From: Collinsella sp944321445 | GTDB lineage: Bacteria; Actinomycetota; Coriobacteriia; Coriobacteriales; Coriobacteriaceae | Length of the DNA stretch: 64,000 bases | Strand: one strand, 5' to 3' | NCBI RefSeq assembly: GCF_030371825.1 | Contig: NZ_JAUDDM010000004.1 | Notes under the pieces: model-generated | The model's database searches: none | What the model saw: only the letters and a program-made list of their open reading frames with translations | What the model was told of the DNA's origin: nothing | Made by a program: the position numbers and the translations under genes | Shown: piece by piece, positions 58,608-64,000 of the stretch | Position numbering within the stretch: position 1 is the stretch's first letter | Layout: the number at the start of each line of letters is the position of its first letter

Positions 58608-58646
58608 AAAAAGCGCCCCTTGGATATATCTTCCAAGGGGCGCTTT
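58608..58646. terminator. Bidirectional terminator between parB operon and rlmN
   Basis: AAAGCGCCCCTTGGA, loop TATATCT, TCCAAGGGGCGCTTT. A- and T-runs at both ends suit transcripts from either side. Confidence 0.85.
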
Positions 58647-58649
58647 CTA

Positions 58650-58665
58650 TGTTTCACATGAAACA
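58650..58665. promoter_or_regulatory. parS-like site 3 (one base off)
   Basis: TGTTTCACATGAAACA, one mismatch to parS at the central CG, next to the terminator that closes the parAB operon. Confidence 0.75.
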
Positions 58666-58696
58666 TTTCCGGCAAACGCCGGTCATAATCGCCGCG

Positions 58697-59743
58697 CTAC
58701 GACACGGTTACGTGGCGCTGCTTCAGCTGGCCGCAGGCGGCATCGATATCGTTGCCGCGCGAATTGCGGATCGTGGCCTCGACGCCATGCATCTGCAGGC
58801 GCTTCTGCAGCGTCTCGATCTTCTTCATGGGCGAGGGCTTCATCAGGCTGCCCGGTGTGTCGTTCAGCGGAATGAGGTTCACGTGGCACAGCGTGCCGGC
58901 GCAGAAGTCGATGAGCGCCTCCATCTCGGGGTTCGTGTCGTTGATCCCTTCGATCATCGCGAACTCATACGTGGGGCGGCGGCCCGTCTTTTCCACGTAC
59001 GCCTGGATTGCCTCGTGCAGGCGGGGGAGCGTGTACTTCTTCGCGCCCGGCATAAGCTTGTTGCGCGTCTGCTGGATGGCGGAGTGCAGCGAAATCGCGA
59101 GCGTGAACTGCTCGGGCAGCTCAGCGAAGCGCTTGATGCCCGGAATGACGCCGCAGGTGGAAACGGTCAGGTGGCGCGCACCGATAGCCATGCCGTCCGG
59201 GTCGTTCAGAATCCGCAGCGCCTCGACCACCTCATCGAAGTTGGCGAACGGCTCGCCCTGGCCCATGAACACGACGCTCGTGACGCGCTCGTCGAAGTCC
59301 TTCGCCACGTGAATGACCTGGTCGACAATCTCCTGGGCGGTCAGCGAGCGCGAGAGCCCGTTGAAGCCGGTCGCGCAAAACGCGCAGCCCATGGCGCAGC
59401 CGGCCTGCGTCGACACGCACACAGAAAGCTTGTTGCGGCTGGGCATACCGACCGTCTCGACCGAGGTCCCGTCGTTAAACTCCAGCAGGTACTTGCGGGA
59501 ACCATCGCGCGAAACTTGCTTCGCGATCTCGGTAGGCACGCGGAACGAGAAGCGCTCGGCCAGCTTCTCGCGCAGCGCCTTGGGGATATTGGTCATCTCG
59601 TCAAACGAGCTGACATTCTTGGAATACAGCCACTCGCCGATCTGCTTGGCGCGAAACGCGGGCTGCCCCAGCTCCTTAACCAAATCGGCAAGCTCGCGCT
59701 CGGTCAGCGAGCGAATATCGCGCGTGCGATGTGAACGTTCCAT
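58697..59743 (-). CDS. rlmN: Dual-specificity 23S rRNA A2503 / tRNA A37 methyltransferase
   Basis: 348 residues from the ATG at 59743 (GAAAGG site). Radical SAM cysteines C116, C120 and C123 in CAMGCAFC, the GQGEP motif, and the methyl-carrying cysteine near the C-terminus in DIDAACGQL. It makes 2-methyladenosine in 23S rRNA. RlmN and not Cfr is inferred from context and the absence of resistance-linked neighbours. The only minus-strand gene right of the origin in this window. Confidence 0.94.
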   Translation of the reverse strand: MERSHRTRDIRSLTERELADLVKELGQPAFRAKQIGEWLYSKNVSSFDEMTNIPKALREKLAERFSFRVPTEIAKQVSRDGSRKYLLEFNDGTSVETVGMPSRNKLSVCVSTQAGCAMGCAFCATGFNGLSRSLTAQEIVDQVIHVAKDFDERVTSVVFMGQGEPFANFDEVVEALRILNDPDGMAIGARHLTVSTCGVIPGIKRFAELPEQFTLAISLHSAIQQTRNKLMPGAKKYTLPRLHEAIQAYVEKTGRRPTYEFAMIEGINDTNPEMEALIDFCAGTLCHVNLIPLNDTPGSLMKPSPMKKIETLQKRLQMHGVEATIRNSRGNDIDAACGQLKQRHVTVS

Positions 59744-59876
59744 AAGTGACCTTTCAAAAGAAGACATCATGTATACCTATACAATAAGGTATTGTTCGGG
59801 AATGCTGGGCCTCCAGCGTTTCCCCGTGGAGAATCAACATCAGGGCGCGCCGCGCCCGCGTGAAGGAGTGTCAATC

Positions 59877-60836
59877 ATGGCCGTGCAGAGGGAATCGATG
59901 CGTATTGCGGTGCTCGCAGGCGGTATATCGTCGGAACGCGAGATCTCGTTCTCGTCCGGTAAAAACGCGGCGGCAGCGCTCAAGACCGCCGGCTTTGGCA
60001 CGGTCGACCTGCTTGACCCCGCCGACGAGAGCTTCCTCGATGCCATCCGCGCCGGCAAGTACGACGCCGCCTTCATCGCGCTGCACGGCGCCGGCGGCGA
60101 GGACGGCATGATCCAGCACATCATGGAGTACCTGGGAATTCCCTACACCGGCTCCGACGCACTCGCCAGCGCCTGCAGCGCCGACAAGGAACTGTCCAAG
60201 CTGCTGTACGAGCGCGCCGGTATCCCGGTGGCGGCCGGCGTAGCACTGCGTCGCGGCGACGATATCGACCCGGGCTCCATCGTCGCCAAGCTGGGCGAGC
60301 GCCTGTTCGTGAAGCCCGCCATCAACGGCTCGAGCTACGGCGTCACCAAGGTGGATGCCGCCGACCAGCTTCCCGCGGCTATCGACCTCGCCTTCGAGTA
60401 CGGCGACGAGGTACTCGTCGAGTTCTGCCTGGAAGGCACCGAGATCACCGTCGGCGTCTACGACGACGGCACCACCCTGCAGGCGCTCCCCATCGTCGAG
60501 ATCTGCACCCCCGATGACGTGGACTTCTACGACCTCGACGTCAAGTACCGCGACCCCAGCGACATTCATGTCATTCCCGCGCGCTTGGAAGAGGCCGACT
60601 ACGCCCGCGCCCAGGAGCTCGCCCGCGCGGCGCACCGCGCGCTCGGCTGCTCCGGTTTCTCACGCAGCGACTTCATCGTCACCACGGACGGCCCCATCAT
60701 CCTCGAGACCAACACCATCCCGGGCATGACCGATACCTCACTGTACCCTGACGAGGTTCGTCACGCGGGCATGGAGTTCTCGGACGTGTGCGCCACGCTG
60801 GTCGAATCGGCTATCGCTCGCCACAACGCCCGGTAG
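59877..60836 (+). CDS. ddl: D-alanine--D-alanine ligase
   Basis: 319 residues from the ATG at 59877 (AAGGAGTG site). ATP-grasp enzyme joining two D-alanines for peptidoglycan precursors. N-terminal LAGGISSEREISFSSG, FIALHGAGGEDG, VKPAINGSSYGV and the C-terminal ETNTIPGMTDTSLYP are typical. The latter loop and general features favour D-Ala over D-Lac or D-Ser as second substrate. Followed ten bases later by the helicase gene. Confidence 0.94.
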   Translation: MAVQRESMRIAVLAGGISSEREISFSSGKNAAAALKTAGFGTVDLLDPADESFLDAIRAGKYDAAFIALHGAGGEDGMIQHIMEYLGIPYTGSDALASACSADKELSKLLYERAGIPVAAGVALRRGDDIDPGSIVAKLGERLFVKPAINGSSYGVTKVDAADQLPAAIDLAFEYGDEVLVEFCLEGTEITVGVYDDGTTLQALPIVEICTPDDVDFYDLDVKYRDPSDIHVIPARLEEADYARAQELARAAHRALGCSGFSRSDFIVTTDGPIILETNTIPGMTDTSLYPDEVRHAGMEFSDVCATLVESAIARHNAR

Positions 60837-60845
60837 GGGACACGC

Positions 60846-63746
60846 ATGTCGCTCCCTACCATGGCCGATTCCATCCTCGCAGGCACGCCCGAATCCGTCG
60901 TCGAGCGCTACGCGACGTTGGCCGAGCGCGCGCAGAACCGCTCGTTCGGCCTCATCGAAGAGGATGTGATCGTCCTCGATACCGAGACCACGGGCCTCTC
61001 CGTCCAGGACAATAAGCTCATCGAGATTGCCGCGGCCCGCCTGCGCGGCCGCGAGATCGTCGAGCGCTTCGATACCTTCGTGCATCCCGGCGTGCCCATT
61101 CCGGCAGAAATCGTGCAGCTCACCGGCATCACCGACGCCGATGTGATGCATGCCCCGTCGCCCGAGGAGGCCGTCGCCGCGCTTGAGGAGTTCGTGGGCG
61201 GCTGCCCTGTCATCGCGCACAACGCGAACTTCGACCGCTCCTTCATCGAATCGGTCAAGGGAGGCGTGCGCGTCAGTGACATCTGGATCGATTCCCTGGC
61301 GCTTTCCCGCATCGCGCTGCCCCGGCTCGCATCCCATAAGCTCGCGACCCTGGCCGACCTTTTCGGCTGCAGCTCGGTTTCGCATCGCGCCATCGACGAC
61401 GTCGAGGCGCTCTGCGGCGTGTGGCGCATCCTGCTCACCGCCCTCACCGATCTGCCGCGCGGCCTCATGCGCCGCCTTGCGGACATGCACCCTGATATTC
61501 CCTGGAGCTACCGCCCCATCTTCTCGTTCTTAGCGGGAGAGGACCCCGACGGCATCTTCTCGCTAGCAGCTTCGCGCGCTGAGATTCTGCGCGCCCAAGC
61601 GCCGGAGGAGCGCATCGACGCCGACGAGCTTCCCGGACTCCGCCTGCCTTCCGACGACGAGATGCGCGCGAACTACGAGCCCGGCGGCATCGTGAACCGC
61701 ATGTACCCAGGGTACGAGCCCCGCGCCGAGCAGGTCGAGATGGCCTGCGAGGTTCGCGACGCCCTGGCAACCGGTACGCATCGCGTCATCGAAGCCGGCA
61801 CGGGCGTCGGCAAATCCGTTGCCTACCTGGTTCCCTTCGCCGAGGCAGCCCGCCGCAACAACGTGACCGTGGGCATCGCCACGAAGTCCAACAACCTTGC
61901 CGACCAGCTCATCTACCACGAGTTGCCCCGTCTTGCACGCGAGATGGACGGCGGCCTCACCTTCTGCGCGCTCAAGGGCTACGACCACTATCCGTGTCTG
62001 CGCAAGCTCGAGCGCCTGAGCCGTTCAGATGCAGAAATACAAACCCAGCGTGATCCCGCAGATACGCTAACGGCCATAGCGGTCATCTACGCCTACGTGT
62101 GTCAGTCGCCCTCGGGTGACCTCGACGGCCTGGGCATCCGTTGGCGCAGCGTAAACCGGGCGGACCTCACCACCCCGTCGCGCGAATGCGCGCGCCGCCT
62201 CTGCCCCTTCTTCCCCGATAAGTGCCTGGTCCACGGCGCCCGCCGCCGCGCCGCGCGCGTTGACGTTGTTGTCACCAACCATTCGCTGCTGTTCCGCAAC
62301 GTCGCCTCCGACGGAAAGATTCTGCCGCCCATTCGCCATTGGGTCGTGGATGAGGCGCATTCCATCGAGCGCGAGGCTCGCCGCCAGTGGGCGGTCACGG
62401 TCTCGGCCGACGAATCGCGCGCCATCTTCGAGCGCTTGGGCGGTGAGCGCTCAGGGGCACTCGGCCAGCTCGTGCGCAACCTCGCCGGCTCCGACGCCGC
62501 GACGCTCTACATGGGGCTTTCCGCCAAGGCGACCGCAACCGTGCAGCGCGCGTCGCTCACCATGGCGGAGCTGTTCGAGGGCGTGCGCGACCTTGCGCGC
62601 CGCGGTCGTGCGGACGGCTATGACAACGCCAACATCTGGATCGGCCCCGAGATGCGCGACAGCGCTGCGTGGCAGCATTTCCTGTCGCCGGCCTACACCG
62701 CCATCGATGCGCTGGAAGAGGCTCAGAAGAACCTCGCTTCCCTAGTCGAAACAGTCTCCGAGGACAAACCGGAGTTCGTGGTCGACGTCGCCGACGGCGC
62801 GCGCCGCGTGAAAGAGCTGCTCGACGGCCTAAAGCTCATCATCCAGGGCGAAGATACCCGCTACGTGTACTCGCTGCAGGTGAACCGCCGCCTGCGCGCC
62901 GGCGGGGAGTCGCTCACCGCCGAGCTGCTCGATGTGGGCGAGATGCTCGCTGAGCGCTGGCTGCCCGAGGTCCACACGGCGATCTTCACTTCCGCCACCA
63001 TCTCCATCGCGGGCAACTTCAACCACTTCAACCGAGCCGTCGGCCTCGACAGGCTCGAGGCGCGTTCGTCGCGCGCGCTCCACCTGGACTCGAGCTACGA
63101 CTTCGACGAGAACATGACCGTGGTCGTGGCCGGCGACGTGCCCGACCCGCGCAATCGCGATGCATACCTCGACACCCTCGAGCATCTGCTGGTCGACATC
63201 CACGTGGCCATGGGAGGCTCGGCGCTCACGCTGTTCACCAATCGCCGCGACATGGAGGACCTGTACGCGCGCGTCGAGCCGCAGCTTGCCTCGTACGGTC
63301 TCGAGCTCGCCTGCCAGCAGCGCAACGCCTCGGCCCGCCAGCTGCGCGACCACTTCATTTCCGAGAAGCACTCGTCGCTTTTTGCCCTCAAAGCGTTTTG
63401 GGAGGGGTTCGATGCATCGGGCGATACGCTGCGCTGCGTCGTGATTCCCAAGTTGCCGTTCTCGAGCCCCACCGACCCGCTTTCGTGTGAGCGCAACCTG
63501 CGCGAAGAGCGTGCATGGGCACAGTACGCCCTGCCCGAGGCGGTGCTCGAGGTCAAGCAGGCTGCCGGCCGCCTCATCCGTTCGTCGTCCGACGTCGGTG
63601 TGCTCGTGCTTGCCGATTCGCGTCTGGTCACCAAGGGTTACGGCAAGAAGTTCCTGAACTCGCTGCCCACATCGGGATACCAGCGCATCGAAAGCGCGCA
63701 GGTCGGCCGCTATCTTGAGCTGTGGCGCCGCACCCACGAGCGCTAG
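60846..63746 (+). CDS. dinG: DinG-type helicase with N-terminal DEDDh 3'-5' exonuclease
   Basis: 966 residues. The N-terminal 200 residues form a DnaQ-like exonuclease (VLDTETTGL with D45 and E47, HNANFDRSF, and SHRAIDDVEAL). The C-terminal part is an XPD/DinG superfamily 2 helicase: Walker A AGTGVGKS (317-324), iron-sulfur cysteines near C384, C448, C453 and C460, and DEAH box 502-505. Gram-positive DinG proteins share this fusion, and some have lost helicase activity and act as exonucleases; the intact Fe-S cysteines here suggest a functional helicase. Role in DNA repair inferred. Confidence 0.92.
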   Translation: MSLPTMADSILAGTPESVVERYATLAERAQNRSFGLIEEDVIVLDTETTGLSVQDNKLIEIAAARLRGREIVERFDTFVHPGVPIPAEIVQLTGITDADVMHAPSPEEAVAALEEFVGGCPVIAHNANFDRSFIESVKGGVRVSDIWIDSLALSRIALPRLASHKLATLADLFGCSSVSHRAIDDVEALCGVWRILLTALTDLPRGLMRRLADMHPDIPWSYRPIFSFLAGEDPDGIFSLAASRAEILRAQAPEERIDADELPGLRLPSDDEMRANYEPGGIVNRMYPGYEPRAEQVEMACEVRDALATGTHRVIEAGTGVGKSVAYLVPFAEAARRNNVTVGIATKSNNLADQLIYHELPRLAREMDGGLTFCALKGYDHYPCLRKLERLSRSDAEIQTQRDPADTLTAIAVIYAYVCQSPSGDLDGLGIRWRSVNRADLTTPSRECARRLCPFFPDKCLVHGARRRAARVDVVVTNHSLLFRNVASDGKILPPIRHWVVDEAHSIEREARRQWAVTVSADESRAIFERLGGERSGALGQLVRNLAGSDAATLYMGLSAKATATVQRASLTMAELFEGVRDLARRGRADGYDNANIWIGPEMRDSAAWQHFLSPAYTAIDALEEAQKNLASLVETVSEDKPEFVVDVADGARRVKELLDGLKLIIQGEDTRYVYSLQVNRRLRAGGESLTAELLDVGEMLAERWLPEVHTAIFTSATISIAGNFNHFNRAVGLDRLEARSSRALHLDSSYDFDENMTVVVAGDVPDPRNRDAYLDTLEHLLVDIHVAMGGSALTLFTNRRDMEDLYARVEPQLASYGLELACQQRNASARQLRDHFISEKHSSLFALKAFWEGFDASGDTLRCVVIPKLPFSSPTDPLSCERNLREERAWAQYALPEAVLEVKQAAGRLIRSSSDVGVLVLADSRLVTKGYGKKFLNSLPTSGYQRIESAQVGRYLELWRRTHER

Positions 63747-63830
63747 CCGCACATATCGCCGCGCCGGACGGGCTGGAGCCAAGCTTCAACCCGCCCGGCG
63801 CTTCACGTTGGGGCGCTTTCTCGCCGAAGT

Positions 63831-64000
63831 GGATAGAAATGTCGATTATGCATTTTCCCATCGGCTGTCACCGCCCGCGCGGGCTCCGAAATCCAACAAA
63901 ACGCGTGTCATCGCCGTCGGCAGGCCCCAAAATCCGCCTGAACAGCCCGGCGCACAGCCTTCAGACCCCCTCAGGCAAGCCCGTAAAAATGCATAATCGA
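63831..64000. repeat. Long-arm element, family R1, unit C (right arm cut by window end)
   Basis: Left arm GGATAGAAATGTCGATTATG and right arm TAAAAATGCATAATCGA, which runs off the window. Same arms as unit A at 40976. C/A-rich interior as in the other units. Follows dinG after a GC-rich hairpin (about 63757-63800). Confidence 0.78.

Overview
The window is a GC-rich actinobacterial chromosome segment that spans the replication origin neighbourhood. Gene content (FabK/FabH/AccABCD fatty-acid cluster, gyrBA with a long acidic GyrA extension, a GHKL ATPase gene fused into the dnaA operon, and a giant Spy0128-repeat sortase-anchored protein) points to a gut Coriobacteriia member. Collinsella is my best guess, inferred from memory of gene style and not from a search.

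Layout. 1-5.2 kb: type II fatty acid synthesis genes, all on the minus strand (acpP, accB, accC, accD, accA, fabH, start of fabK). 5.4-18.3 kb: a minus-strand run with a MacB-like ABC exporter, rlmD, a membrane-anchored class 3 lipase, an FmdE-like protein, a PHP phosphatase, a class I aminotransferase, and the ftsH-hpt-tilS block. 18.4-22.3 kb: YycJ-type metallo-hydrolase, Hsp20, a small membrane protein and a cysteine desulfurase. 22.8-32.9 kb: one 3376-residue VWA/pilin-repeat adhesin with an IPQTG sorting signal and a nine-G tract near its start codon. 33.4-41.5 kb: accessory region with an ATP-binding regulator-like gene, phosphoglucomutase, about 1.4 kb of GANTC-rich DNA without a convincing gene, an HTH/coiled-coil gene, tRNA-Ala and tRNA-Ile, a bifunctional-nuclease protein and an XRE regulator. 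41.5-53.0 kb: gyrA, gyrB, dciA-like, recF, dnaN, dnaA and the GHKL gene, all minus. 53.3-63.7 kb: rpmH, rnpA, yidD, yidC, khpB, rsmG, parA, parB and a small membrane protein, then ddl and a DinG-type helicase-exonuclease, all plus except rlmN (minus).

How it fits together. The dnaA operon (leftward) and the rpmH operon (rightward) diverge from about 52.9-53.3 kb, so most genes lie on the leading strand of each fork. DnaA-box-like sites lie on both sides of the dnaA operon. Two perfect parS sites precede parA, and a near-perfect one follows the parAB operon.

The most unusual feature of the window is its non-coding DNA. There are at least six families of dispersed inverted repeats: 64-bp perfect palindromes whose arms change together; 29-31 bp palindromes of two types; hairpins with constant loops and variable stems; and two families of roughly 155-215 bp elements bounded by long complementary arms. 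Together with the poly-G tract in the adhesin and the array of constant-loop hairpins behind it, these are the strongest candidates for undescribed biology here.
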